This document shows, piece by piece, positions 1 to 8,867 of a stretch of 64,000 nucleotides of DNA (the stretch's first letter is position 1; each line of letters opens with the position of its first letter). A program made the position numbers and the translations under genes. The notes below the pieces were generated by a model that saw only the letters and a list, made by a program, of their open reading frames with translations, searched no databases and was not told the origin of the DNA. Source of the DNA: Fervidobacterium changbaicum (GTDB lineage: Bacteria > Thermotogota > Thermotogae > Thermotogales > Fervidobacteriaceae); the NCBI RefSeq assembly GCF_004117075.1, contig NZ_CP026721.1, positions 1,364,001 through 1,428,000 of the forward strand, written 5' to 3'.

Positions 1-212
1 TCTCTTAACTTACCTGCAAGTTCCAATCCGTTCATGCTACCGGGCATTTCTATGTCGATAGTAACAAGGTCGTAGGGCTTTTCGGAGAATTTCTTTAGTG
101 CTTCATCAGCATTTTCTGCCTCATCTACTTCGTAACCTGCGTCCATTAATTCTTCAGCTATCAAAAGTCTCATGTTTGGTTCGTCTTCAACAACAAGAAT
201 TCTTTTGGGCAT
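1..212 (-). CDS. Response regulator receiver protein (partial, runs off the window)
   Basis: The 70 visible N-terminal residues begin MPKRILVVEDEPNMRLLIAE and form the first part of a CheY-like receiver domain. The acidic pair is at residues 10-11 and the phospho-acceptor is Asp53 in the sequence TIDIEMPG. The ATG is preceded by an AGGGGG site. The C-terminal part lies beyond base 1, so it cannot be told whether this is a single-domain CheY-like protein or carries an output domain. Such proteins relay phosphorylation from a histidine kinase in the cytoplasm. No kinase partner is visible next to it. Confidence 0.85.
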   Translation of the reverse strand, partial: MPKRILVVEDEPNMRLLIAEELMDAGYEVDEAENADEALKKFSEKPYDLVTIDIEMPGSMNGLELAGKLR

Positions 213-297
213 AATTCTACCCCCTTTCTCGGGGATATTATACCACAAGCATTGTTAATATTTCAACTCACTTTTGACAAACTTAGATTAATTCTTG

Positions 298-2847
298 TTA
301 ATGTGCCTTGTACATCACCATAGCGGATATCGAACCAACGTCTATCTTGCCACTAACTTGATACAGTACATTGTTCCCTGCTTTGCGCTTGTCCACAACA
401 ACATTCCATGTGCCTTCAGGAAGCGTGAATTGTTGGTCCTTTGTATCACCGTTGTAGATCACGAGTATCTCTTTCCATGGGTCGTTTTCGTCTTTGATTA
501 TAAACGCTACCATCTTCCTTGGAGCAGGCAAGAACGTGATTTTCTTTCTTATGTCTTCAGCTGTTCTCTGTCTGAACGCAATGTGTGATTTTCTCATTTC
601 GATGAGCCCTTTGTAATAATTGAAGACATCAATAAATTCTGCCTTTCTCGCGTAATCAAAGCCGTTGATTGATATTGGTGAACTATATGAGTTTTCATCG
701 AATTTCTTCGTTCTTGCGAAGTCTTGACCGCCGTGCAAGAATGTTACGCCTTGAGATGTAAGAAGTATAGCACCTGCGAGCTTTTGTGCATCTTTAAGCA
801 TTTCTTCTGTCCATTTCACAGTTGTATCGGCCTGTGCTGCTAAATAATTCTTGTCCCAAAGTGTATGGTTGTCGTGGCATTCGACGTAATTTATCGTTTC
901 TTGCGGGTCTTTTGCAAAGCTTTTGATAATTTCATCGTATTCGATGCTGCCCACAACGCCACGCTTTACACCAGTTTCTTTTGCAAGAGCGCCCATGAGG
1001 AAACCTTTCACTGTTGCGTTGAAAACGGAACCGCGCAGTGCATCCCTGAATTCGTCGTTGAACGCTGCGATACCTGTTCCTCCAACGTCCGCTTTTCCGA
1101 ACCTGACGGGTGCACCCCAACCGCCCCAAGGTTCACCATACAGAAGAACAGTCGGTTCTATCTTTTCAAGCTCTGATTTTATTGCAAGCATTGTTGTTTT
1201 ATCCATCAAGCCCATTTGGTCGAACCTAAAGCCATCAACTTTGTATTCTGTGACCCACCATTTCAATGTATCGATTATGTATTTTCTCATCATCGGTCTT
1301 TCGCTTGCAATAACGTTTCCACAACCGCTTTCGTTCAAATACGCACCCGTTTTATCGATCCTGTAGAAGTAGTACGGAACAGCTTGATCGAATGGGGACA
1401 TCACACCAACGCCCCAAGTGTGCGGGAAGACCATGTCAAGGATTACCCTTATGCCGTTTTCGTGGAGTGCCTTTACCATCTGCTTCACTTCAATTATCCT
1501 CGTATAAGGATTGATTGGATCTGTTGAATATCGACCTTCTGGTACAGTAAACAGGTACGGGTCGTAGCCCCAGTTGTAGCTCTTTTCGAAGTCCTTGTCA
1601 GCTTCATCACCTGTCCAGAAGTCGAACATCGGCAGGATGTGGACATGTGTGACACCGAGTTCAACAAGGTGATCAAGTCCTGTGGTTACTCCATTGGGAC
1701 CCCTTGTGCCTTTTTCAGTAAGGCCCAAGTACGTTGCTTTGTTCTTAACTCCAGAATTATCGAGCCCTGTTATATCTGCGATGTGGATTTCGTAAATTAT
1801 CGCATCTTCTGGTGCTGCCAAAGGTGGTCTTGCGACCTTTTCCCAATCTTGCGGATTTGTTTTGCTGAAGTCGATTATTGCACTCTTAGCTGAATTCTTA
1901 GTGACCGCTTTTGAGAAGTAGTCAACGGCTTCTCTGTATTCTCCGTAGCTGAAGTACCTAATTTTGTAGAACCAACCATCCCAGTTACCTTCAAGAACAA
2001 CTTCCCATGCCCCATTTCCTATGTATTTCATCGGAACAACTTTCGTTGGTTCTTTGTCATCCCAGTTCTTGTAAAGCAACAAATCAACAGTCTTTGAAAC
2101 AGGTGACCAAACTCTGATCGTTGTCTTTGTAGGTGTGTATTCGAAACCAAGAGGTCCATCGTAGTAGATTTTATCGAGTATCTCCATCATCACGACTCTT
2201 GCAGCCTTGTAACCTTCGATTTCTACTTGCACATCTTTGTTGACATCTTCGAGTTTGATAGGTTCTGCAAGCACAACCTTGACGTGGTTTGTTTTTGAAA
2301 TATCGGTAGGATTAGCCTTCTCAACGCGTGCGATCTTGAGAGGTTTCCCATCTACCGTTACTTTTGCACCTACTTTTGTTGTGTCCACTTGGCCTGTTAA
2401 GTATGCTTCGATCGTATTTTGGTCTCTTGCCTGTGCAAAGAGAACCCTTGGACTTGTGTCTGGTTTTGTTGTGTAAATCTGTTCAATTCCTTGCAAGAGC
2501 CACACCTCCGCCTTTCCGTCTTTGATTGTTATAAACCTATCCATTGCAACGTCTTTTTCTTTCCACTCTCCAAGTCTAACTATAATTCCTACTTTCGTCA
2601 ATGTTTCTTGGAATTTTACCTTTGCCACCACTCCGAAATCGTCTCTTTCGGTGAATTGGTAAGCGGCTCCATCTTTTGAGATAGGTTCTACCCACCAAAT
2701 CCACAAGTTCCAACCGTCGTAGTTACCGTCCCATCTGTGGTAATGGATGATGAGCTCTGTTTCAGCAAAACCTACTGACAATGAAAGCAAAACAAGAAAA
2801 ATCACAGAAAGTTTTTTCAGCATACCTATCCTTGAATCTTTGAACAT
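298..2847 (-). CDS. pulA: Secreted type I pullulanase (GH13)
   Basis: The 849-residue product hydrolyses alpha-1,6 branch points of pullulan and starch-like glucans. It has a signal peptide (a positive start, then a hydrophobic run ending near VGFA at residue 28). An N-terminal starch-binding region of the CBM41 type starts at about residues 30-130 with aromatic residues in [17 protein letters not shown]. The GH13 barrel follows. Family motifs are visible: YNWGYDP at 424-430, nucleophile Asp543 in GFRFDQMG, acid/base Glu572 in YGEPWGG, and Asp659 in VECHDNH. Length fits Thermotogales pullulanases. The first ATG has a GGAGG site about ten bases upstream; an internal Met at residue 9 is a less likely start. 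A promoter lies upstream at 2915-2943. It is divergent from the phosphate operon. Confidence 0.95.
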   Translation of the reverse strand: MFKDSRIGMLKKLSVIFLVLLSLSVGFAETELIIHYHRWDGNYDGWNLWIWWVEPISKDGAAYQFTERDDFGVVAKVKFQETLTKVGIIVRLGEWKEKDVAMDRFITIKDGKAEVWLLQGIEQIYTTKPDTSPRVLFAQARDQNTIEAYLTGQVDTTKVGAKVTVDGKPLKIARVEKANPTDISKTNHVKVVLAEPIKLEDVNKDVQVEIEGYKAARVVMMEILDKIYYDGPLGFEYTPTKTTIRVWSPVSKTVDLLLYKNWDDKEPTKVVPMKYIGNGAWEVVLEGNWDGWFYKIRYFSYGEYREAVDYFSKAVTKNSAKSAIIDFSKTNPQDWEKVARPPLAAPEDAIIYEIHIADITGLDNSGVKNKATYLGLTEKGTRGPNGVTTGLDHLVELGVTHVHILPMFDFWTGDEADKDFEKSYNWGYDPYLFTVPEGRYSTDPINPYTRIIEVKQMVKALHENGIRVILDMVFPHTWGVGVMSPFDQAVPYYFYRIDKTGAYLNESGCGNVIASERPMMRKYIIDTLKWWVTEYKVDGFRFDQMGLMDKTTMLAIKSELEKIEPTVLLYGEPWGGWGAPVRFGKADVGGTGIAAFNDEFRDALRGSVFNATVKGFLMGALAKETGVKRGVVGSIEYDEIIKSFAKDPQETINYVECHDNHTLWDKNYLAAQADTTVKWTEEMLKDAQKLAGAILLTSQGVTFLHGGQDFARTKKFDENSYSSPISINGFDYARKAEFIDVFNYYKGLIEMRKSHIAFRQRTAEDIRKKITFLPAPRKMVAFIIKDENDPWKEILVIYNGDTKDQQFTLPEGTWNVVVDKRKAGNNVLYQVSGKIDVGSISAMVMYKAH

Positions 2848-2914
2848 AGCCGCGCACCTCCCTAAGTAGGGTTTTTAATCTGATAAGAAAACGCCAAGAT
2901 CCATAACCGAAAGT

Positions 2915-2943
2915 ATTATACATGATTATATGATTATTTTCTA
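2915..2943 (-). promoter_or_regulatory. Sigma-A-type promoter for pulA
   Basis: On the minus strand a perfect TATAAT (2915-2920) with a TG just upstream is spaced 17 bases from TAGAAA (2938-2943, four of six matches to TTGACA). It points at the pullulanase start about 70 bases away. The intergenic stretch 2848-3078 otherwise holds only this and the repeats at 2991-3028. Confidence 0.6.
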
Positions 2944-2990
2944 CCTATTCTTGGAACTATTTCCAGAAGAATCGGTTATGGCAATGTGCG

Positions 2991-3028
2991 TTCTTAAAAA
3001 TTCTTAATATACCAAAAATCTTCCTTAA
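2991..3028 (+). promoter_or_regulatory. Direct repeats resembling a Pho box upstream of pstS
   Basis: TTCTTAA occurs at 2991-2997 and 3001-3007, and TTCCTTAA at 3021-3028. Their CTTAA cores are 10 and 21 bases apart, on the same helix face. Phosphate regulators of the PhoB/PhoP type bind phased direct repeats ahead of pst genes, and such a regulator is encoded in this operon. The assignment is inference from spacing and position. Confidence 0.35.
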
Positions 3029-3078
3029 TTAATTGCTGAGAAAATTAGAGCGAACTTTAAAAATTGGAGGTGTTATGT

Positions 3079-3906
3079 ATGAGAAAGTTCTTCTTAACTG
3101 TATTACTTGTTTCGCTCTTTGCGGTATTTGGTTTTTCAAACACGTTAGTTATCAAAGGTTCAAACACACTCCTTGACGTTGCACAGTTGTGGGTTGAAGA
3201 ATTCAGCAAAATGAATCCCGGTATCAAGATCACACTTGAAGGTGCTGGAAGTTCAACAGGAATTGCAGCACTCTTCAACGGGACGACAGACATAGCAAAT
3301 TCTAGCAGATGGCTTAAAGACTCCGAAGTTCAGAAGATGCTTGAATTGAAAAAATGGTTTGCTCCAGTTCTTGTTGCATGGGACGGTATTGCGATTGTTG
3401 TTCACAAGAACTTACCTATTAATAACATCACCATCGACCAGTTAAGGGATATCTACACTGGTAAGATCACAAGGTGGAATCAGTTGAATCCTAACTTGCC
3501 AAACGCTGAAATAGTCCCATTCTCAAGAAACACTGCATCAGGAACATTTGAAGTCTTTAAAGAAAAAGTCCTCGGCGATGAAAAAATGTCACCAAGAGTT
3601 AGAATGCTTGAATCATCGATGGCAGAACTTGAGACCGTTGCAAAGACACCTTACTCAATTGCTTACTTTGGAGTGGGGTATGTTGATCAGAGCGTTAAAG
3701 TAATCTCTGTGAACGGAGTAATGCCAACAAAACAAAATATCCTCTCTTACAAGTATCCACTCTCAAGACCATTGTTCGTCTTTGTGGATGTAACGAAGGG
3801 ATGGCCAGAAGAAGGACCAATTGCCGATTTCCTGAGGTTCATAGTATCAAAGAGAGGTCAGGAACTTGTAGAAAAGGCAGGATTTGTTGCAGCTCTTGGT
3901 CAGTAA
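3079..3906 (+). CDS. pstS: Phosphate ABC transporter, phosphate-binding protein PstS
   Basis: This 275-residue secreted protein captures phosphate outside the membrane and delivers it to PstCA. A signal peptide is visible (MRKFFLTVLLVSLFAVFGFS), followed by typical PstS ligand loops, GSNT near residue 28 and GAGSSTGIAALFNG near 56. Later, a SRNTASGTFEVF loop matches the second phosphate-contacting segment. I chose the ATG at 3079, which has GGAGG about nine bases upstream; an in-frame TTG at 3064 lies ahead of that site. It is the first gene of pstSCAB-phoU and is separated from pstC by 53 bases. Confidence 0.95.
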   Translation: MRKFFLTVLLVSLFAVFGFSNTLVIKGSNTLLDVAQLWVEEFSKMNPGIKITLEGAGSSTGIAALFNGTTDIANSSRWLKDSEVQKMLELKKWFAPVLVAWDGIAIVVHKNLPINNITIDQLRDIYTGKITRWNQLNPNLPNAEIVPFSRNTASGTFEVFKEKVLGDEKMSPRVRMLESSMAELETVAKTPYSIAYFGVGYVDQSVKVISVNGVMPTKQNILSYKYPLSRPLFVFVDVTKGWPEEGPIADFLRFIVSKRGQELVEKAGFVAALGQ

Positions 3907-3959
3907 GAATTGCTAAAATAAGACCGTTTTGAAGATTTGTTGAGGAAAGGGGATGCGAT

Positions 3960-4823
3960 GTGCACAGAGAGATAAAGGACAAGACGCGTAAAGCATTGAT
4001 GGGAATATCTTCAATTACAGCGATCGCTGCTCTCTTTGGGATATATTACTACCTTGTGAAAGAATCTTTACCAGCTATCCGCTCCGTTGGAGCGGAGCTC
4101 TTTTTGTCTGATCAATGGTACCCGGTATGGGAGCCTGCAGAATTTGGAATGCGCGCACTTATCATCAATTCAATCATTGTAACCGCTTTAGGAACACTTA
4201 TTGTTGTACCTATAGCGTACTTTATGGCAATATATTTGCACGGATTTGCTTCTAAGAAGGAAAAGTCTGTGATAAGGCGATTAATCGAGTACCTTTCTGG
4301 TATTCCATCGGTGATCATTGCTTTCGTATTCTTGACCTATCTAAGCCCAGTTTTCCCTAAATTGGGTATATACTCACCGCAGAACTTGCTACTTGCACTG
4401 ATAGGATTGTTCTTTTTAACGATACCGATAAGCACGGTTTTGATATTGGAGTCTTTGGATAATGTTCCAAGGGAATTGGAGGAAGCAAGTGCAGCACTTG
4501 GGGCATTGCCGTTGAAAACATATACGAGAATTACAACAAAGGCGGCCTTACCTGGTGTTTTGAATGCTATCGTTCTTACAGCTAACCGAATCGTTGGTGA
4601 AACTATCGTCGTGCTGCTTCTTGGTGGTGGAGCTGCGATGGTACCCAGAAAATTGACCGACCCGATGAAGACGTTAACGGCTGCTATAGCGAGCGAAATG
4701 CCCGAGGCAGCAAGGTTCTCTTTGCACTACAGTGCGTTGTTCTTCGCTGGATTAGTTTTGATAATCTTTTCAACGATATTTGAACTAACCTCTGTTGCGC
4801 TGCTAAGGAGGAGTCGCAAATGA
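3960..4823 (+). CDS. pstC: Phosphate ABC transporter permease PstC
   Basis: The 287-residue inner-membrane protein forms half of the phosphate channel. It shows six hydrophobic segments and the binding-protein-dependent permease EAA loop (ELEEASAALGALPLKTYTRIT) that contacts PstB. The start is GTG at 3960 behind AGGAAAGGGG; an ATG two bases earlier is out of frame. The stop overlaps the pstA start as ATGA, indicating translational coupling. Confidence 0.92.
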   Translation: MHREIKDKTRKALMGISSITAIAALFGIYYYLVKESLPAIRSVGAELFLSDQWYPVWEPAEFGMRALIINSIIVTALGTLIVVPIAYFMAIYLHGFASKKEKSVIRRLIEYLSGIPSVIIAFVFLTYLSPVFPKLGIYSPQNLLLALIGLFFLTIPISTVLILESLDNVPRELEEASAALGALPLKTYTRITTKAALPGVLNAIVLTANRIVGETIVVLLLGGGAAMVPRKLTDPMKTLTAAIASEMPEAARFSLHYSALFFAGLVLIIFSTIFELTSVALLRRSRK

Positions 4824-5659
4824 GCCCTGATAAAAAGAAACTCAGATCAAAGGTCTCAGAAAACAAGAAGGCACGTATTGTTTTAAGAACACTGACGTAC
4901 GTAATTTCGGTTCTTATCGTTCTTGTCTTCTTACTAGCGTTCGTTCCAGGTTTTAAATACTGGTCTTGGGAGTTCTTCTCTCAATTTCCTAAAAACCAGA
5001 TGACGGATGGTGGGATATTCCCAGCGATTTTGGGTTCGGTACTGTTGACAGCTGTATCGTTGGTGGTTGCCGTTCCACTGGGAGTATTACTTGGTATTGT
5101 GCTATCTGAATACAATTTAACCTACATAAAATTCGCGGTGACGGTCCTAAGTGGTGTTCCATCGATCGTGTACGGACTTTTCGGATTGGGGTTGTTCTGC
5201 ATAACCATGAATATGCGCACTTCGATACTTGCAGGTGCGTTGACTTTATCACTTATGGTTCTACCCGTTATTTCGTCTTCGGTTTACGAAGTTATGCAAT
5301 CCATACCAAGAGAGCTCAGAGAAGCTGCGTATGCTCTTGGTGCGAGAAAGAGTGAAGTAATATTCGACATGTTGGTTCCTTCTGTAAGAAACAGTATTTT
5401 AACTGTATCGTTCGTGAGTGCCGGTCGTGTTATTGGTGAAACCGCACCGTTGATCTTAACTGCTGCGGTTTTCTATTCACCACAGCTACCGAGAAATTTA
5501 CTTTCCCCTGTTATGACACTACCAACACACGTATATTACTTGGCTGCTGCGTACGGCAGTAAAGCACGCTGGATGGCGGAAGGTACATCGTCTGTTTTGA
5601 TACTATTCGTGATACTTGTTTATACAATAGCATTCATGTTCAGGAGGGAAAAGAAATGA
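4820..5659 (+). CDS. pstA: Phosphate ABC transporter permease PstA
   Basis: The 279-residue partner of PstC. After a basic cytoplasmic N-terminus it has about six membrane helices and the EAA loop IPRELREAAYALGARKSEVI near residue 165, characteristic of PstA. It starts on the ATGA overlap with pstC and ends on another ATGA overlap with pstB. The tight packing shows that pstC, pstA and pstB are translated as one coupled unit. Confidence 0.93.
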   Translation: MSPDKKKLRSKVSENKKARIVLRTLTYVISVLIVLVFLLAFVPGFKYWSWEFFSQFPKNQMTDGGIFPAILGSVLLTAVSLVVAVPLGVLLGIVLSEYNLTYIKFAVTVLSGVPSIVYGLFGLGLFCITMNMRTSILAGALTLSLMVLPVISSSVYEVMQSIPRELREAAYALGARKSEVIFDMLVPSVRNSILTVSFVSAGRVIGETAPLILTAAVFYSPQLPRNLLSPVMTLPTHVYYLAAAYGSKARWMAEGTSSVLILFVILVYTIAFMFRREKK

Positions 5660-6414
5660 CAGATTATGTAATTGAAGTGAGGAATTTCAACGCATACTAC
5701 GGTGAAAAACTTGCAGTTAAAGATGCTAATTTGAAAGTTCAAAAAAATAAGATCACAGCTATCATGGGGCCATCGGGTTGCGGTAAGTCAACGTTGTTAA
5801 GAAGCATGAACAGGATAAACGACTTGATTCCAGAATTTAAAGTTCAAGGTGAAATACTCTTTCACGATAAGAACATATATGATCCCGAGGTTGATGTTTA
5901 CACACTAAGAAGAAGGATAGGAATGGTCTTTCAAAAGCCAACACCGTTCCCTATGTCCATCTTTGAAAATATCGCGTACGGTTTGAGATTGATAGGTGTT
6001 ACGGATAGAAGGGAGTTAAAAGAAAAGGTAAGGACCGCACTTGAGATGGCTGCATTGTGGGACGAGGTCAAAGATGACCTTGAAAAGAGCGCGTTAAAAT
6101 TATCAGGTGGTCAGCAGCAAAGACTTTGTATAGCAAGAACCATTGCAATTGAGCCAGAAGTGATACTCTTTGATGAACCAACAAGTGCCCTTGATCCCGT
6201 TGCCACGCAAAAAATAGAAGCTTTGATTGAAGAATTAGCAGAGAAATTTACAATTGTGATCGTTACGCACAACATAGGACAAGCTTCAAGAATTTCAGAT
6301 TACGTCGTTTTCATGTACCGTGGAGAGATAATTGAACAAAACGAAACCTCAAAACTGCTAACAAATCCGCAAAACGAAATCACACAGCAGTTCTTAAGTG
6401 GTAAAATAGGATAA
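5656..6414 (+). CDS. pstB: Phosphate ABC transporter ATP-binding protein PstB
   Basis: The 252-residue ATPase energises phosphate import. The Walker A motif GPSGCGKST is near residue 38, the Q-loop in MVFQKPTPFPMSIFENI is typical of PstB, the ABC signature is LSGGQQQR, and Walker B is ILFDEPTSALDP. The H-loop is VTHN. Length matches the family. It overlaps pstA by ATGA and is followed 31 bases later by phoU. Confidence 0.97.
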   Translation: MTDYVIEVRNFNAYYGEKLAVKDANLKVQKNKITAIMGPSGCGKSTLLRSMNRINDLIPEFKVQGEILFHDKNIYDPEVDVYTLRRRIGMVFQKPTPFPMSIFENIAYGLRLIGVTDRRELKEKVRTALEMAALWDEVKDDLEKSALKLSGGQQQRLCIARTIAIEPEVILFDEPTSALDPVATQKIEALIEELAEKFTIVIVTHNIGQASRISDYVVFMYRGEIIEQNETSKLLTNPQNEITQQFLSGKIG

Positions 6415-6445
6415 TGGAAAGTACAAAATAGAAGGAGGAATACAT

Positions 6446-7093
6446 ATGACCGATGAAAGACACCATTTCGAGAAAGAGTTTTCAATGCTCAGGGCAGAGC
6501 TTTCAAAGATGGTTTCACTTGTAACTGACTCCATAGAAATGGCCTCCGTAGCTTTCGAAAACCTAGATCGGTCGATGTCTAAGAAGATTTTGGACCTTGA
6601 TGATGAAATAGATAATATCAACAGAGAAATAGAAAATCTCGTCTTAGATATAATCGCAAGGTTCAATCCCCTTGGTAAAGATTTGAGATACACGATTGCA
6701 GCGATGAAGCTGGCCAACAACCTTGAGAGAATAGGCGACCACGCGTGCAACTTTGCTGAAAAGACGCTCTGGATTTCTGAGAATTTGCCTGAGTTTAAAC
6801 CTTCGAACTTGGTTAAACAGATGTTCGGAGAGGTTATCAATATGCTCCAGAAAACCGTGCTGGCCTTTTCCAGAAGGGACATAGAGCTTGCCAAGGAAAC
6901 GTGGAAAATGGATGACATCATCGATGATTTGGATAAAAAAGTTACCAACGACGTTGAAAGGTTTGAGCCCCATACGTTGGTTTTGAACGTGCTTTTTGCC
7001 AGGGATTTAGAACGTGTCGCCGACCATTTGACAAATATATGCGAAGAAATCGTGTTTATAGAAACCGGAAAGGAGCTTAAGAACCTGCTATGA
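6446..7093 (+). CDS. phoU: Phosphate-uptake regulator PhoU
   Basis: The 215-residue all-helical protein contains the two PhoU repeats, each with an acidic metal-binding patch (DLDDEIDNINREIEN near residue 50 and TWKMDDIIDDLDKKV near 150). PhoU couples the activity of the Pst transporter to the Pho histidine kinase and restrains uptake when phosphate is sufficient. AGGAGG lies upstream of the ATG. The stop overlaps the next gene as ATGA, so PhoU and the regulator are coupled. Confidence 0.93.
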   Translation: MTDERHHFEKEFSMLRAELSKMVSLVTDSIEMASVAFENLDRSMSKKILDLDDEIDNINREIENLVLDIIARFNPLGKDLRYTIAAMKLANNLERIGDHACNFAEKTLWISENLPEFKPSNLVKQMFGEVINMLQKTVLAFSRRDIELAKETWKMDDIIDDLDKKVTNDVERFEPHTLVLNVLFARDLERVADHLTNICEEIVFIETGKELKNLL

Positions 7094-7812
7094 GGGTGCT
7101 CGTTGTTGAGGATGAACGTCTACTTGCTGAAAATATAAGTAGGATGCTGAAAAATGAAGGATTTGAGGTAGAGGTCGCTTACAACATCGGTGAGATGTAC
7201 AGAAAGGTTGAAAAGTTCAGTCCGGAATTGATAGTTCTGGACCTCATGTTGCCTGACGGAAACGCGTTGAACGAAATACAGGAGATAAAGGCCGAGCTCC
7301 CGGATGTCGGTATTATCGTTATATCCGCAAAGAACACTGATCTGGATAAGATAATAGGCATCGAACTCGGTGCCGACGACTATGTCGGCAAACCTTTCAA
7401 CACGAGAGAACTCGTCGCACGAGTTAAGGCGTTTTTCAGAAGAACTAAAGGACTTAAAGAGGTTATACGCTACGGTAAGTTAGAGATATTTCCGGAAGAT
7501 TACACTGTGTTCTACGATGGAAAAAAGATAGAACTGACATCGAAGGAATTTGAAATATTAAGACTACTTGCTCAGAGACCAGATAGAGTTTACTCCAGAG
7601 AGCAGATCCTTGAGGAGTTGTGGAAGGATGAGTTCGAAGTCTACGATAGGGTCATTGATGTGCATATAAACAGCTTGAGAAAAAAACTTGGTAAAAATTG
7701 GATCGTAACGGTTCGTGGAGTTGGATACAAATTCTCAAAGAAAGGGGATACCTCCGTTGAATCAGATGGAACCGAGAGAATCAACGAATCAAATGAATCA
7801 ACAAGTCACTAA
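7090..7812 (+). CDS. OmpR/PhoB-family response regulator of the phosphate operon
   Basis: The 240-residue regulator has an N-terminal receiver domain (acidic pocket VVEDE, phospho-acceptor Asp51 in VLDLMLPDG, and the conserved Lys in GKPF) and a C-terminal winged-helix DNA-binding domain (LTSKEFEILRLLAQ, then VIDVHINSLRKKLG and RGVGYKF). Its position after phoU makes a PhoB/PhoP role very likely. A Ser/Thr/Asn-rich tail of about 25 residues follows the winged helix and overlaps the start of the kinase gene. The repeats at 2991-3028 are candidate binding sites. Confidence 0.92.
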   Translation: MRVLVVEDERLLAENISRMLKNEGFEVEVAYNIGEMYRKVEKFSPELIVLDLMLPDGNALNEIQEIKAELPDVGIIVISAKNTDLDKIIGIELGADDYVGKPFNTRELVARVKAFFRRTKGLKEVIRYGKLEIFPEDYTVFYDGKKIELTSKEFEILRLLAQRPDRVYSREQILEELWKDEFEVYDRVIDVHINSLRKKLGKNWIVTVRGVGYKFSKKGDTSVESDGTERINESNESTSH

Positions 7813-8791
7813 ATCAGTGAGTTGTGAAACTACGTTGAAGCTTTTGGATCACGTACAAGAAGCGCTTCTTTTCTTAGATGGTTCGAAAATCGCGTACGCA
7901 AACAAAAAGGCAAAAGAGTTCTTTGGAGAGTGTGAAGGTTCTGATCTGTTCGAACTTCTCATTTTAGAAAAAGGAACTTTGCTTGTTGATAGTATTCATT
8001 CCGATAGTTTGCAAGGCAACTTGGAATTTGAGGATAAGGTGTTTTCAGGGAAAAAGGGTGGATGGATTCATTTCCACATCACTTACGTTAAGCAGCTTTC
8101 TGCTATAATCCTTCGAGATATAACTCAGGAAAGAATTCTTCAAGAAGCAAAAGATAACATGTCAGTTCTCGTTGCGCACGAGCTGAAAAATCCACTTAGT
8201 GTGCTGCTCAGCACTATATCTGAGATGATAGAAGACGAGGACGATGAAGAAAATCTAAGAAAACTGCTTACCGTGGAAAAGCAGGCACTCAGACTCAGAA
8301 GAATCGTAGAGCAGATTGAGTATATAACCATGGCGCAGTTGGGTTTGTACACGCCCAAACCAGTTTTTATTAATGTGAAAAGATTGCTTGATAGCGTTCT
8401 CGATGATATCATCGAACTTGCGCAAAAAAAGTCAATCACTATAGAAAAGCAAATTAGTATTGATAATATCGTAGCTGATGAGTTCATAATTAGAACCATA
8501 CTGAGAAATCTTATTTCAAATGCCGTTAAATACTCATTCGAAAACTCAAGAGTTATTGTGAAGATTACGCAAGATTACATTTCAGTGCGTGATTTCGGTG
8601 TCGGTATCCCCGATGAGGATATTCCGAAAATTTTCAATAGATTTTACCGCACGTCTACAGCTGTCAAAATGGCTTCGGGCTCTGGCCTTGGGCTTGCTGT
8701 AGTGAAACATCTTGCGAACATTGCCGATTACAGAATAGAAGTTAAGTCTCAGCGCATGATAGGAACGGAGTTTATCGTTTATCTGAGATAG
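7757..8791 (+). CDS. Sensor histidine kinase of the phosphate operon (soluble PhoR-like)
   Basis: The 344-residue product has a short PAS-like sensor region (about 25-130), a HisKA domain with phospho-accepting His in VAHELKNPLS, and a HATPase domain with N box NLISNAVKYS, G1 box DFGVGIPDED and G2 box GSGLGLAVV. There is no membrane segment, so it must sense through partners, probably PhoU/Pst. I favour the TTG at 7757, seven bases after GGGGAT; an ATG at 7766 is also possible, and an in-frame GTG at 7715 has no ribosome site. The gene overlaps the regulator by about 55 bases. Confidence 0.85.
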   Translation: MNQMEPRESTNQMNQQVTKSVSCETTLKLLDHVQEALLFLDGSKIAYANKKAKEFFGECEGSDLFELLILEKGTLLVDSIHSDSLQGNLEFEDKVFSGKKGGWIHFHITYVKQLSAIILRDITQERILQEAKDNMSVLVAHELKNPLSVLLSTISEMIEDEDDEENLRKLLTVEKQALRLRRIVEQIEYITMAQLGLYTPKPVFINVKRLLDSVLDDIIELAQKKSITIEKQISIDNIVADEFIIRTILRNLISNAVKYSFENSRVIVKITQDYISVRDFGVGIPDEDIPKIFNRFYRTSTAVKMASGSGLGLAVVKHLANIADYRIEVKSQRMIGTEFIVYLR

Positions 8792-8821
8792 TATTTTCAC
8801 AAAGAATGATTTTGACACTTG

Positions 8822-8849
8822 AAAAAAGCCAGATAATTCTGGCTTTTTT
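8822..8849 (+). terminator. Intrinsic terminator of the pst-pho operon
   Basis: A seven-base-pair stem AGCCAGA/TCTGGCT with a TAAT loop is flanked by A6 and T6. It lies 31 bases after the kinase stop. The T-run continues straight into the open frame of the next gene (see 8868-10499). Confidence 0.9.
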
Positions 8850-8867
8850 ATTTCATTTTTAGGTTTC

